Shown: positions 1-8,536, numbered from the stretch's first letter. The stretch is DNA of 39,002 nt from an uncultured Desulfosporosinus sp. (GCA_927405585.1 CAKMJS010000034.1:1-39002); one strand, 5' to 3'. Notes: generated by a model not told the origin, from the sequence alone. Program-made: numbers and translations.

Positions 1-109
1 TAAGAATTATGTGAATAACGTCGAGGAGTTTCCGCAGCGTCATACTACATTCATATTGACAAAGTTGCGGAAAATCCGTGTTAGGCGACGGACGCTGTTG
101 TGCGATGGA

Positions 110-880
110 CTACTTCCTGTATGATAAAAACCAATCAAACAATGCTCCTTCTTCATAAACGATGTTGTTTAGGTAGTGTTCCCCTGTTTCATATATTGTT
201 ATATTCACATTAGCTCTAGCTTCTTCTAGTTTCTTCAGAATTCCTACAGTTTTATCAATAGATATTTCATTGTCAAATTTATCATGGAATATCCATATTG
301 GAATACTAATTATATTCTGGATATTATCACTCATGAAAGGTTTATAAATACCGCCACTTATCGGAGCAATTCCAGCAAACCATTGGGGGTAATCCATGGC
401 AAAAGACCAAGTTCCCATGCCTCCCATACTAATCCCAGTTAAATAAATCTTGTCAATATCAATACTTTCTTTATTTGTGACAGTGACTAAAAGTTTATTT
501 AATCTTTTTGTTAAGAATGACCAATAAATGCCATCAGGACACAAGGGTGATATCGTAATAAATTGAGATAATTTATTTTCAAGTGCATATTTCGCAATAC
601 CATTACCTTGTCCTTTATCATTTCTAATGAGTTTTTGTAATTCGTTTCCTCTTTCGGCCATACTGTGAAGAAATAAAATCATAGGATATTTTTTTTCACG
701 GTCATAATCTTTGGGGTAAGTAATCAAATAATTCAGTCTGCTATCTTCACAAAACATGTACTTATATGGAACACCCTGTTCTGATAAGAGAACATGGTTT
801 CCAACATCAGATGTTTTTTTAAAGGAAGCACAAGCAGTGACCATAAAAGTTATAATAGTTAATAAAAATCTCATCATCAT
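110..880 (-). CDS. Lipoprotein alpha/beta-hydrolase (predicted esterase/peptidase)
   Basis: A probable cell-surface serine hydrolase of the dienelactone hydrolase/prolyl-oligopeptidase-like group. The N-terminus is a hydrophobic signal with a lipobox (V-T-A-C, Cys17), so the protein is likely lipid-anchored outside the membrane. The nucleophile elbow G-I-S-M-G-G puts Ser151 as nucleophile; Asp203 (in HDKFDNE) and His235 (in TGEHY) complete a plausible triad. The oxyanion-side LFLHSMAERG motif (about 69-78) is typical of COG4099-type predicted peptidases. Three consecutive ATG codons follow the GAGAGG ribosome site, so the true start may be the second or third. The substrate is unknown. It appears to be a single-gene unit. 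The fold is confident, the substrate is not. Confidence 0.8.
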   Translation of the reverse strand: MMMRFLLTIITFMVTACASFKKTSDVGNHVLLSEQGVPYKYMFCEDSRLNYLITYPKDYDREKKYPMILFLHSMAERGNELQKLIRNDKGQGNGIAKYALENKLSQFITISPLCPDGIYWSFLTKRLNKLLVTVTNKESIDIDKIYLTGISMGGMGTWSFAMDYPQWFAGIAPISGGIYKPFMSDNIQNIISIPIWIFHDKFDNEISIDKTVGILKKLEEARANVNITIYETGEHYLNNIVYEEGALFDWFLSYRK

Positions 881-1069
881 TAGCCTCTCTTTTTATTAGT
901 CTTTCGCACAACTATGGGATTCCCGAACCTGGTGCGGGAATATTTCTTTTATATAAATTAGTTTATACTAACTTATATACCAAATTTATCCAATAACCTT
1001 TTTTATATTAAAGACATTTGAGGGATTCTGTTAGATTTATGACATTAACTTATAAACAAACTAAAGTTC

Positions 1070-1180
1070 CTAAATGGACGCACCAATTCTTGTGATAATC
1101 GCAAGGATGTTGTAGATACTTCCGATTATCCTACTAATGTACAATATTATTAATTCGCCCAGCAATATGTATTTACCCAT
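1070..1180 (-). CDS. Candidate 36-residue hydrophobic small protein
   Basis: A short frame reading MGKYILLGELIILYISRI and onward, ending GASI. It starts with ATG and is preceded by an AAGGA ribosome-binding site 8-9 bases upstream. The whole peptide is hydrophobic with a few basic residues and could be one membrane helix, as in small membrane-active or regulatory peptides. It lies in an otherwise empty 525-base gap, about 70 bases beyond the strong terminator of the upstream gene, so it would need its own promoter; I see no clear one. I do not recognise the family, and the frame could be a chance ORF. Confidence 0.3.
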   Translation of the reverse strand: MGKYILLGELIILYISRIIGSIYNILAIITRIGASI

Positions 1181-1250
1181 TATTTTGTTCCTTGCGTCCT
1201 ATAACTATAACCCACCCTATGATAAGTTAATAGACCACCCAACCCTTAAA

Positions 1251-1286
1251 AAACACTAAAATCAGCAAGAGCTGATTTTAGTGTTT
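1251..1286 (-). terminator. Rho-independent terminator after the 1407-1754 gene
   Basis: A perfect 16-base inverted repeat (1251-1266 with 1271-1286) closes a 4-base loop. Read on the minus strand, the stem runs into six Ts. It lies about 120 bases past the stop of the small membrane protein gene. The T-tract on the plus side is weak, so minus-strand use is favoured. Confidence 0.8.
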
Positions 1287-1406
1287 ACCTTATTGGCATT
1301 TTTCGTGTTTTTTATAAAACTACAATTCCCCGAATACTCGTTTTAGCTCTCATTCTCTGCACCGTCAGAATTGCCAATTATTTACCGTTTTAAGGATTTG
1401 TACGTC

Positions 1407-1754
1407 TCAGGAAGACATCTTTCTTTTCAAATCCATACAGTACTCAGTCTGTGAAAATTGGTCTTTTACCGCTAATAGGCTCGCACGTCTTCTATCTACT
1501 GATCCCCTATCCGCCTTAACTTTAAATTCGATCTCATTTATTCTAATTACTTTAGTAAACGCCTTAAAGTAAAAGATATAAGATCCGATTACGGCTAGAA
1601 AGATTGTTAGTACAAAATACACTGTCGCAAAAGTTACATCAACAGTAAAGTCATAAGTATTTAGATGATCAGAATTAAGGACCGCCATTTTAGAGTATCC
1701 CATTCCATAGAATAATAAAGAGGAAAGATAACAAATCACTGTTTCTTTTGGCAC
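1407..1754 (-). CDS. Hypothetical small membrane protein
   Basis: A 115-residue protein of unrecognised family. Two hydrophobic stretches (about residues 5-25 and 40-65) look like membrane segments. The last 45 residues are basic and polar (for example KADRGSVDRRR) and would face the cytoplasm. The start is GTG, chosen because a full GGAGGTG ribosome site lies five bases upstream. A promoter with TTGATA and TATAAT 17 bases apart lies at 1943-1971, and a strong hairpin terminator at 1251-1286 closes the unit, so it is probably monocistronic apart from a possible leader peptide. No function can be assigned. Confidence 0.6.
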   Translation of the reverse strand: MPKETVICYLSSLLFYGMGYSKMAVLNSDHLNTYDFTVDVTFATVYFVLTIFLAVIGSYIFYFKAFTKVIRINEIEFKVKADRGSVDRRRASLLAVKDQFSQTEYCMDLKRKMSS

Positions 1755-1824
1755 TATAACACCTCCACAATCCTATACATATATACCACTGGCACACTGG
1801 ACACGGGAAATTGCTCATTGGCAA

Positions 1825-1890
1825 TTAACCCGGTTTCGCAAGGCTTTGTACAATAATCTTTCGGTTACATTCAACGAAAACATCTCTCAC
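1825..1890 (-). CDS. Candidate 21-residue leader peptide
   Basis: A tiny frame (MRDVFVECNRKIIVQSLAKPG) with a GTG start and a GAGGGG ribosome site about eight bases upstream. It sits between the 1943-1971 promoter and the small membrane protein gene. A short inverted repeat (1810-1828, arms AATTGC/GCAATT) overlaps its end, which might allow leader-type control, but there is no T-tract. The frame is open further upstream to an ATG inside the promoter, which would not be transcribed from that promoter. Speculative. Confidence 0.2.
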   Translation of the reverse strand: MRDVFVECNRKIIVQSLAKPG

Positions 1891-1942
1891 ATTATCCACC
1901 CCTCGGCACATATATTCTGTATTTAATCGAACTCGTGTTCTT

Positions 1943-1971
1943 ATTATAGCCATTTTCAGTACAAATATCAA
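1943..1971 (-). promoter_or_regulatory. Sigma-A-type promoter for the small membrane protein gene
   Basis: On the minus strand TTGATA (1966-1971) and TATAAT (1943-1948) are separated by exactly 17 bases. Transcription would start near 1936 and give a leader of about 180 bases before the GTG start at 1754. Confidence 0.6.
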
Positions 1972-2104
1972 TGAAAATATTTTACCTATAAATAAGTATA
2001 TCAACCCTCTTAGACAAATCGATGTAAACTAATACTCAAAAACACAAATGAACAGAAGTAACCGCTGCTTACTCAGTTATTGTTCTTGATAGGTCGCTCT
2101 CCTC

Positions 2105-2142
2105 AAAAAAAAGGATTATACACCTACAGATGGGTGTATAAT
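2105..2142 (-). terminator. Terminator of the exporter operon
   Basis: An inverted repeat built on GATTATACACC pairs across a short loop (2113-2142). On the minus strand it is followed by eight Ts (2105-2112). It lies about 50 bases past the stop of the HlyD-type gene, closing the ATPase-permease-adaptor operon. Confidence 0.85.
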
Positions 2143-2188
2143 CTACATTTACATTTGAATGATACTTTAAGGTAACTAGGGCTTTCGA

Positions 2189-3487
2189 TTAGAGCAGGGC
2201 TTTAAGGCGTTTTCCTTCTTTAAGGTCCTTTAAGTTAGGGTCCTGAAGTATGATATCGTCCTTAGCTAATCCTTCCTCAATCATGACATGACTGTCATTT
2301 TCGTGACCTTTCTTCACAGGCTGGATTTTAGCCTTGCCCTCTTGAATCATCCAGACGGCATCCCCTTCTTGATAAGGAAAAAGGGCAGTTTTAGGAATCA
2401 AAAGTTTGTTGGGTTCTTCAAGGGTAGTATATTTGACATCCAGGTTACTCCCCAAAACGACCGCAGAAAATGCCGCCAGAAGAATTGTTACCTTTACGCG
2501 ATTTTCTTTAAGCCCAAGTGGAGATATTCTCTCAATCGCCGAGACGCCAACTGCTTCCACTTTACCCTCAAACAATTGATTACCCGTACTCGTCCTTTGA
2601 ATGAGTTGCACTGTACTCCCCACCTTGATGTCGAGTGAATCACTTGCTAGAACATAGCTTTCTAATTTATAGCCATCGTTTGTAAACACGGTCATAATCT
2701 GCTGCCCCTGTGGGATAACGTTTCCTTCTTTCAACGTAATATCTTTGATGATTCCATCTTGAAGGGCAACAACATTGGCTTTGTTAATTTTATCAACTAA
2801 CTGGTCAATTTGTGCTTGAAGTGCTTTTTTCTGATTACTATAATATAATTCCGTTCCCTGGGAAGCTTTATTCTGTTCATAAATTAATTGTAACCCTAAG
2901 GTTTGTTGTTCTAGAACGTTGTTCGATTTCTCGAAGGATGTCTGAGCCTCTTCATATTGGACTAGAGAAATTGAGCCTGCATCATACAGAGCCTTCATTC
3001 GAGACAAGTTTAACTCCTCTTTGTGAACATCCTTTTCTGCTTGTTCGATCACTAACTTTTGTTGCGCGACCTGCGCATCATTTGGGTTTTTGTAATTCTG
3101 TAAACGTTGTCCTTCCAGACTATGGAATTGCGCTTTCAGTCCATCCAACTGATACTTTAGGTCAACAGTGTTCATCTCAAAAAGCACGTCTCCCTTTTTG
3201 ACGCTGTCTCCATTTTGAACTTTCAGTGATTCCAGTTTCCCCTCAACTGAGTTGAAGATCGACCACTCCTGGGCAGCCATCACTTCCCCTTCCTCAGTAA
3301 AACCCTTGGTGAAGTCTTGGGGATGCACGGTGATAACGTTGACTGGCAGAGGCATGGCACTCGAGACAGCGATATAAATAAGGATCAGGAGTGCAAGCCC
3401 TCCCATAATCAGATACTTGCGTTGTTTGAGTTTGGGCAGTTTAAACATTTTTGGGGCTAACTTTAATTTTGTTTTTTCAATAGCCAT
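2189..3487 (-). CDS. HlyD/MFP-family membrane fusion (adaptor) protein
   Basis: The extracytoplasmic adaptor of an ABC exporter. One membrane segment (about residues 25-47) anchors the N-terminus. Two half-lipoyl segments (near 85-110, with G-D-S-V-K-K-G-D, and near 240-265, with G-N-V-I-P-Q-G-Q) flank a long coiled-coil hairpin rich in Lys, Glu and Gln (about 125-235), followed by a beta-barrel region. The ATG at 3487 is preferred over the ATG at 3493, because the GAGGGGG ribosome site abuts the first but is correctly spaced for the second. It is the last gene of the operon with the MacB-like permease and ATPase. In a single-membrane bacterium such adaptors support export or act on cell-envelope substrates. 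The substrate is unknown. Confidence 0.88.
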   Translation of the reverse strand: MAIEKTKLKLAPKMFKLPKLKQRKYLIMGGLALLILIYIAVSSAMPLPVNVITVHPQDFTKGFTEEGEVMAAQEWSIFNSVEGKLESLKVQNGDSVKKGDVLFEMNTVDLKYQLDGLKAQFHSLEGQRLQNYKNPNDAQVAQQKLVIEQAEKDVHKEELNLSRMKALYDAGSISLVQYEEAQTSFEKSNNVLEQQTLGLQLIYEQNKASQGTELYYSNQKKALQAQIDQLVDKINKANVVALQDGIIKDITLKEGNVIPQGQQIMTVFTNDGYKLESYVLASDSLDIKVGSTVQLIQRTSTGNQLFEGKVEAVGVSAIERISPLGLKENRVKVTILLAAFSAVVLGSNLDVKYTTLEEPNKLLIPKTALFPYQEGDAVWMIQEGKAKIQPVKKGHENDSHVMIEEGLAKDDIILQDPNLKDLKEGKRLKALL

Positions 3488-3533
3488 CTTCATCCCCCTC
3501 TGATAAATAATTTTTTATTCTACAATGCTGTAC

Positions 3534-3601
3534 GGGCAATTCATGAATTGCCCCTACGTATCCTTTTTACTCTGTACCTGCAAGTCATGAATTGCCCCTA
3601 C
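3534..3601. repeat. Two copies of a short palindromic intergenic repeat
   Basis: A perfect 20-base palindrome (3534-3553, arms GGGCAATTCA/TGAATTGCCC) is followed by CCTAC. A second, partial copy lies at about 3580-3601 and shares the run GTCATGAATTGCCCCTAC in near-identical form. Both lie between the permease and adaptor genes inside the operon. This looks like a REP-type extragenic palindrome and may stabilise or attenuate the mRNA. There is no adjoining T-tract. Confidence 0.55.
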
Positions 3602-3609
3602 TTTTACCC

Positions 3610-5988
3610 TTAATCTCTCGTCGCGAGAATCTCTACATAGGGCAGTGATTTTATTTTGTAGTAAGCCCTGCTTTGGGCTACCAGCACAGAAAAAGCAGTT
3701 CCGGCTGCTGCACCCAGCAAAGCCATAAATGGAAGTTCTGCCGGCAGAGAGTACATATCATTGCTCATGGACTGAGCCATGCTCAGATTTAACCCATAAG
3801 CCATCGGTATTCCCAGCAGGATTCCGAAAGCATACAACGTCCATTGTTCCGAGGTGATCACCTTCAGAACTTCTCTCGGTGTCATGCCTAGCACACGGAG
3901 AGATGCCAATTCCCGTTTCCGTTCTGAGAGAGAAATAATACTAGCATTATAGATGAGGGCAAATCCGCAAATCCCACCGAGAATAGCGAGTATCCATACC
4001 GTAAAACCGAAGGATTCCATCATTTTTGCAATCTTATCGCCAGTATCCTTTAAGGATTCGATCGAGGCGACATTACTGGCATTACGAAATTTATTCTTCA
4101 TGGTTCCAATTTCAGCAGGGTCCATCTCGATCAGCATTGAGGTGCTGATTTCTCCTTGCCTCAGAAAATACTGTAATTGTTTTTCCTCCATAAAGGCGTT
4201 AAGGCCCACATACTGCGGAACTATCCCTTTAACGAACAGTTTCGCTCCCTTCTGTCCGATAGTTTCTCTCCGCAAGGGACTTTCGACGTAAATTTCGTCT
4301 CCTACTTTGACATTCAAGGATTTGGCTAAATGTTCAGAAAGCAAAACCCCTTGGTCAGGAACCTCCACCCGTTGGCCTTTTTTATCGAGAATATTATAAA
4401 GAGTTGTCTCTTTAGTAAGACCCATCAGAGCAACTTCTTTTTTTAACCAACCGTTTCTTAAAGAGGCGGGTACTTCCAATAACGGTTCAATTTTAGTTAC
4501 CCCGGGTTCATGGGCGAGGGCTAGTTTTGTAGCGCCTGTGGGCGAAGGTTGGCTTAACTGCATTTTGACATCAAAGGTCTGAACTTTTTCTAGCTGGACT
4601 GTCGTCAATATATCCGTCATATTCTGCATCGACCAAGAAACTGTCATGAGGCTAAAGACGACGGCAATCCCTAGAACGTTAAAGAGACTCCTCGTTGGCG
4701 TGCGAAACACATCTCGAATACCCATCTGGGCTTGAGATGTAAGGCTTCGCCAAAACCAGGTGAATTTCTCAATCAAGGTTTTGGACGCAGTCCCTGGTGC
4801 CGGAGGCCTCATGGCTTCGGCAGGTTCCAAGCGCAATATATCCAGACTTCCTTTGATTCCACTGATAACGCTAAAGATAAGTGCCAGCGCTAGACTAAAA
4901 AAGAGGTATTTAAAGGAGAATTCACTTTTAAGACCTGGAAGATCAAAGAATGCCTTATACATGGTCGTTAAAGGGAATGACAGTGCTACCCCCGATAATC
5001 CTCCCAATAATCCCCCAGTGGTACCAATGACAACGGGGTAGGTCACATAGTGTATGACAATCTCTCGATTTGTAAAACCAAAAGCTTTAAGGGTCCCGAT
5101 CATCGCTCGTTGCAGTTCGATCAGACGCCGTAACATGGTATACAAAATAATGGCTGCCACTCCTAAAAAAACCACCGGCAGAGCTTTGGCCATGGTACGT
5201 AATGATTTAATCTCGCTGGTCATAATGGTGTGACTGGTTTGATCTTTACGAGCAACCATGCTTCGAACTCCATAGGGCTTTAACTCAGCTTCAAGACTGT
5301 CCTTGATTTCTTCAAAACGAACACCCTCCTTGAGGGTAATCACGAGATCGTTGACTTGTCCTTTTTCCTTAACAAGCGCTTTAAGCGTGCTAAAGGAAAC
5401 GTACGCCATCCCAAATTCTTCCGGCGATGGATAAAGGTCTTGGGCATTTCTCATAATGTAAATAAACTCAGGGCTTTGCCCAGTTCCTGTAACCATAAGG
5501 GACACTTGGTTGCCATCAAGATTGACATTTATGCTATCCCCTAAGGACAAATGATTCGCCGCTAAAAATTTGGGATCTACGAGAATTTCGGGTTGGTTTT
5601 CTCTTGGCAGCTGCCCCGTTGTGAGATGAATTTGGTTAATTTGAGGAGTATTCGGACGATTAAGTGTAAGTATTTTCAAATAACGATTAGAGTCTTTCTG
5701 TTGATCAATAATGCGTACCTCTTTGATTATTCGGCCTGCTGCTTGATCAATTCCAGGAATAAACTCTAAGCTGGTTACTTTGTTTTCGGGATAACCCGTT
5801 ACACTGATAAATCCGTCCGCAAAGTTTTTATCTGTATAATACTTCTGCAAGGTCTTATCCATGCTCTCCACAGCGATGGACATAGCCGAATAAATCATCA
5901 GACCTAGGGCGATGACCACAATACAGGCAAAATAGACCCCTTTATTATCTTTGATATCTCTCCAATTCTTTCGTCTTAGCATTACCAT
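3610..5988 (-). CDS. ABC exporter permease, double FtsX-domain (MacB-like)
   Basis: A 792-residue membrane component of an ABC exporter. The N-terminal membrane helix (about 18-38) is followed by a large extracytoplasmic domain (about 45-265), three helices (about 270-385), a fourth helix near 435, a second extracytoplasmic domain (about 460-660) and three final helices. That is two FtsX units in tandem. Cytoplasmic loops with RAMIGTLKAFGFTNREI and KRELASLRVLGMTPREV are the characteristic coupling segments that contact the ATPase. Its ATG overlaps the end of the ATPase gene by seven bases, and a GAGGA ribosome site lies inside that gene, so translation is coupled. It belongs to the type VII (MacB/LolC-like) ABC class, which moves substrates out of the membrane or envelope mechanically. 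The substrate is unknown. Confidence 0.9.
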   Translation of the reverse strand: MVMLRRKNWRDIKDNKGVYFACIVVIALGLMIYSAMSIAVESMDKTLQKYYTDKNFADGFISVTGYPENKVTSLEFIPGIDQAAGRIIKEVRIIDQQKDSNRYLKILTLNRPNTPQINQIHLTTGQLPRENQPEILVDPKFLAANHLSLGDSINVNLDGNQVSLMVTGTGQSPEFIYIMRNAQDLYPSPEEFGMAYVSFSTLKALVKEKGQVNDLVITLKEGVRFEEIKDSLEAELKPYGVRSMVARKDQTSHTIMTSEIKSLRTMAKALPVVFLGVAAIILYTMLRRLIELQRAMIGTLKAFGFTNREIVIHYVTYPVVIGTTGGLLGGLSGVALSFPLTTMYKAFFDLPGLKSEFSFKYLFFSLALALIFSVISGIKGSLDILRLEPAEAMRPPAPGTASKTLIEKFTWFWRSLTSQAQMGIRDVFRTPTRSLFNVLGIAVVFSLMTVSWSMQNMTDILTTVQLEKVQTFDVKMQLSQPSPTGATKLALAHEPGVTKIEPLLEVPASLRNGWLKKEVALMGLTKETTLYNILDKKGQRVEVPDQGVLLSEHLAKSLNVKVGDEIYVESPLRRETIGQKGAKLFVKGIVPQYVGLNAFMEEKQLQYFLRQGEISTSMLIEMDPAEIGTMKNKFRNASNVASIESLKDTGDKIAKMMESFGFTVWILAILGGICGFALIYNASIISLSERKRELASLRVLGMTPREVLKVITSEQWTLYAFGILLGIPMAYGLNLSMAQSMSNDMYSLPAELPFMALLGAAAGTAFSVLVAQSRAYYKIKSLPYVEILATRD

Positions 5989-6686
5989 GAGATATCCTCA
6001 GGATTAAGTGGGTTATCGTTCACTTTGACGCAATCAAGTAGACCGTCCTTCAAATAAAAAACTCGATTGGCCATTTTAGCTATTTCGACATTATGCGTGA
6101 TAATCATCACGGTTTTTTTGTAAACCTGGTTTAACTTCTGTAATGATTTCAAAACCTGTATCCCAGTTTGAATATCTAAAGCTCCCGTAGGTTCATCACA
6201 GAGGAGTAGTTCAGGGTTTTTAGCGATGGCCCGGGCTATAGCAACCCGCTGTTGCTGTCCGCCTGAAAGTTGGGAGGGAAAATGATCTGACCATCCCTCA
6301 AGTCCCACTTCTTTTAGAACGTCAGAGACTGAGAGCGGATTCTCAGCAATTTCTACTGCTAATTTGACATTTTCATAGGTTGTGAGATTTGGCATTAAAT
6401 TATAGTTTTGAAAGACAAACCCCACCTCGTTCCTCCGATAAAGAGTAAGCTGTTGCTCGTCAATCGAATGCAAAGGCTGTCCTTTATAATAAAGCTCACC
6501 CGTTGAAGCCTGGGTCATGCCCCCAATAATATTAAGTAATGTTGTCTTGCCAGATCCACTTTGACCTAGTATTACAATGAATTCTCCTTGGAAGATTTGA
6601 AAGTCAAGTCCCTTTAAAACTTCAATTTCTACTTCACCAGTCCGATAACGCTTGCGGATATCTGTGCCTTCCATAAGAACGTCCAT
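5982..6686 (-). CDS. ABC exporter ATP-binding protein (MacB/LolD-like)
   Basis: The ATPase that drives the FtsX-type permease downstream. It has all nucleotide-binding motifs in order: Walker [10 protein letters not shown] (about 41-49), Q-loop (VFQNYNL), signature LSGGQQQR, Walker [13 protein letters not shown] and the switch histidine in ITHN. The 234-residue length is usual for the family. The ATG has a GGGGGAG ribosome site five bases upstream. It is first in an operon with the permease (seven-base overlap) and the HlyD adaptor, read from the promoter at 6791-6819, which overlaps a candidate TetR operator. Confidence 0.93.
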   Translation of the reverse strand: MDVLMEGTDIRKRYRTGEVEIEVLKGLDFQIFQGEFIVILGQSGSGKTTLLNIIGGMTQASTGELYYKGQPLHSIDEQQLTLYRRNEVGFVFQNYNLMPNLTTYENVKLAVEIAENPLSVSDVLKEVGLEGWSDHFPSQLSGGQQQRVAIARAIAKNPELLLCDEPTGALDIQTGIQVLKSLQKLNQVYKKTVMIITHNVEIAKMANRVFYLKDGLLDCVKVNDNPLNPEDISW

Positions 6687-6790
6687 TCCGCTCCCCCATC
6701 CGTTAGTTCTTACCTGAAATTATTTCAACCATACTAATTATACTGCTTTCCCATTAAAAAATACTACCCTTGTCTATTAAACATAAGCGA

Positions 6791-6819
6791 ATTATACCTC
6801 TATCTGACCACTTGGTCAA
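6791..6819 (-). promoter_or_regulatory. Exporter-operon promoter with embedded TetR-type operator
   Basis: On the minus strand TTGACC (6814-6819) and a perfect TATAAT (6791-6796) are 17 bases apart. A palindrome, TGACCA-CT-TGGTCA (6805-6818), overlaps the -35 box and spacer. TetR-family operators are often short palindromes of this kind, and a tetR gene is divergently transcribed 200 bases away, so repression of the exporter by that regulator is likely. This is inferred, not shown. Confidence 0.7.
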
Positions 6820-6950
6820 TGGTGCAAAGTTTAAATTTCCTGTCTTGTCATCAAGGTCACTTCGAATCTGAAAGTCCAATAAATAATTAACCTCACACCA
6901 TTAAAGAATTGACTTCTAGTGAAATAATCTCGCGTTCCCTTAAATAACTA

Positions 6951-6979
6951 TTGACTCTAAAATCAGATTGTGATTTAAT
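6951..6979 (+). promoter_or_regulatory. Promoter of the tetR gene with a second inverted repeat
   Basis: TTGACT (6951-6956) and TTTAAT (6974-6979) are 17 bases apart, about 50 bases before the tetR start. The spacer holds an imperfect palindrome, TAAAATCA-gattg-TGATTTAA (6958-6978), which could be an operator. It does not resemble the TGACCA/TGGTCA palindrome at the exporter promoter, so autorepression by the same protein through it is uncertain. Confidence 0.5.
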
Positions 6980-7030
6980 GGGTAAACAGTGTTCAATATA
7001 ATTACATAGTTCAGCAATGGAGGATAACTA

Positions 7031-7651
7031 ATGGGTATTAAAGAGCGTAAAGAACGAGAACGAGAAGAAATGCGCGACTTAATTTTGCATGCTGCTAGCG
7101 AAATAATCCGAACAGAAGGACTTACGAAGCTTTCTATCCGAAAAATTGCTCTCAAAATCGACTATTCCCCTGCGATTATATACCACTACTTTCGAGATAA
7201 GGATGACTTAATTAGCGAGCACATGAAAACAAGTTACCAGAAAATAATTGGATCACTGGCCTCTGCACTCGTCTCAACCTCTGATCCTCATCAAAAGATG
7301 CGGGCTATGGCACGAAACTACATCGATATGGCCTTACAAATGCCTGACGAGTACATGAGTATCATGCTTAACCAATCACCGCAGATTCTAGAGCATACAT
7401 CTGTACTGATGGAAGGTGCATCAAGCAAGAGACAAGCCATCGGACTACTGAGCAAATGTTTAAAAGAAACACCTTCTCCCATTAAAGATGATTTACTAGA
7501 GCTCACTGCCCAGGCCATATGGACCGCCACTTTCGGGCTTATCATAAGGCTGATCATCGAAAAGGACCTTATCTCGGATGAACAAAAGGAAAAACATATT
7601 GAACATCATCTTAGATATGTTATGGATGGAGTAGATTCATTCAAGCAATGA
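7031..7651 (+). CDS. TetR/AcrR-family transcriptional regulator
   Basis: A 206-residue one-component repressor. The N-terminal helix-turn-helix (about residues 12-60) carries the family hallmark LSIRKIALKIDYSPAIIYHYF followed by RDKDDLI; the remainder is the all-helical ligand-binding domain. The ATG has a GGAGGA site six bases upstream. It diverges from the ATPase-permease-adaptor operon, whose promoter holds a TGACCA/TGGTCA palindrome. It is followed after about 55 bases by two same-strand genes for a membrane protein and a DUF6544-like protein, which may share its control. By position it likely represses the exporter until an inducer, perhaps an export substrate, binds. Confidence 0.9.
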   Translation: MGIKERKEREREEMRDLILHAASEIIRTEGLTKLSIRKIALKIDYSPAIIYHYFRDKDDLISEHMKTSYQKIIGSLASALVSTSDPHQKMRAMARNYIDMALQMPDEYMSIMLNQSPQILEHTSVLMEGASSKRQAIGLLSKCLKETPSPIKDDLLELTAQAIWTATFGLIIRLIIEKDLISDEQKEKHIEHHLRYVMDGVDSFKQ

Positions 7652-7708
7652 TGCATATCCATTAAATAACCTCAGAAATCTTCCATAAACATTTAGAGGG
7701 GGGTAATT

Positions 7709-8536
7709 ATTATCAATATCTTAAGAAGTCGCCTGACTGCCATCATAACACTCATCCTATCTCTCTTGGCCTTATTTGCTTCGCTACTGGGAGTGTTGGA
7801 TAAACAACTCTACACGGACGTGTTCTTAGCAGGCACAATATCAAAGTTCTTAGTTGCTGGTTCAATTGCCCAGGATATTATATCTATTCCTGTAGGACTG
7901 CTCTTGGCCTTGCTATCAGTGCTATTTCTGAAACATCCCAGTCCTAAACGCTTTATCATTATTCTTGGCTTGACTGGGTATTTCTTTTATGGTTACGGTC
8001 TCTATGCAATGCAAGGACAATACACGTCCATCTACCTCATTTACTTAATCATTTTCGGGTTATCCTTATACAGCCTAATCTTTGGGCTTCTAAGTTTCGA
8101 ACCCGAAGCAGTGAACTCTTACCAGTTACCAGGAGGATTACGTAAATCTATTGTAATATTTCTCATCGTGATACTAGTAGTGCTCGTTCCCCTCTGGATA
8201 CTCTTTTTGTCGATTGATATCGCTAATCACGTAGCTAGGGATACTTATGGGGTGTTTGTTTTGGACTTATGCGTGGTTTTCCCTGCCTTAGGTTTAATCG
8301 TTTCTCAACTGCTAAGGAACAAGCCATTTGGCAATATCTTAGCTGGAGTTGCACTCTTAAAAACAGTTACATTATGCCTTTCTGTGGCCTTCGGAGAATG
8401 GTTTGGACCACTTTACGGTGGCTTTCAGCCAAATATTATTAATATTACAATTTTCAGTATCTTAACCGTAGTCAGCCTTTTGTTAAGTATTTTATACTTA
8501 ATAAATCTAAAAAAGGATGTGTCGATCAATGGATAA
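7709..8536 (+). CDS. Multi-spanning membrane protein, probable ATT/ATC start
   Basis: A very hydrophobic protein of about 275 residues with roughly eight membrane segments; family not recognised. The nearest conventional start (TTG at 7766) falls in the middle of the first membrane helix and has no ribosome site. A strong GAGGGGGG site at 7697-7704 instead precedes in-frame ATT (7709) and ATC (7712), which would give I-I-N-I-L-R-S-R-L-T-A-I-I-T, a natural cytoplasmic start plus helix. An in-frame TAG at 7694 excludes anything further upstream. The last 20-odd bases overlap the next gene's region, which implies coupling. It may act with the tetR-controlled exporter, but that is only positional. 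Confidence 0.65.
   Translation: MINILRSRLTAIITLILSLLALFASLLGVLDKQLYTDVFLAGTISKFLVAGSIAQDIISIPVGLLLALLSVLFLKHPSPKRFIIILGLTGYFFYGYGLYAMQGQYTSIYLIYLIIFGLSLYSLIFGLLSFEPEAVNSYQLPGGLRKSIVIFLIVILVVLVPLWILFLSIDIANHVARDTYGVFVLDLCVVFPALGLIVSQLLRNKPFGNILAGVALLKTVTLCLSVAFGEWFGPLYGGFQPNIINITIFSILTVVSLLLSILYLINLKKDVSING

Noticed and set aside
29-75. TTCCGCA/TGCGGAA inverted repeat at the left edge, downstream of the esterase
   Set aside because: The arms are short and about 30 bases apart with no T-tract; the first 109 bases hold nothing I can support.
919-941. ATTCCCG/CGGGAAT hairpin just upstream of the esterase gene
   Set aside because: The stem is only seven bases with a nine-base loop, and no plus-strand gene ends before it, so a terminator role is not supported.
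2288-3201. Open plus-strand frames opposite the HlyD-type gene
   Set aside because: They are antisense to a strongly supported coding gene, lack ribosome sites and show no recognisable protein features.
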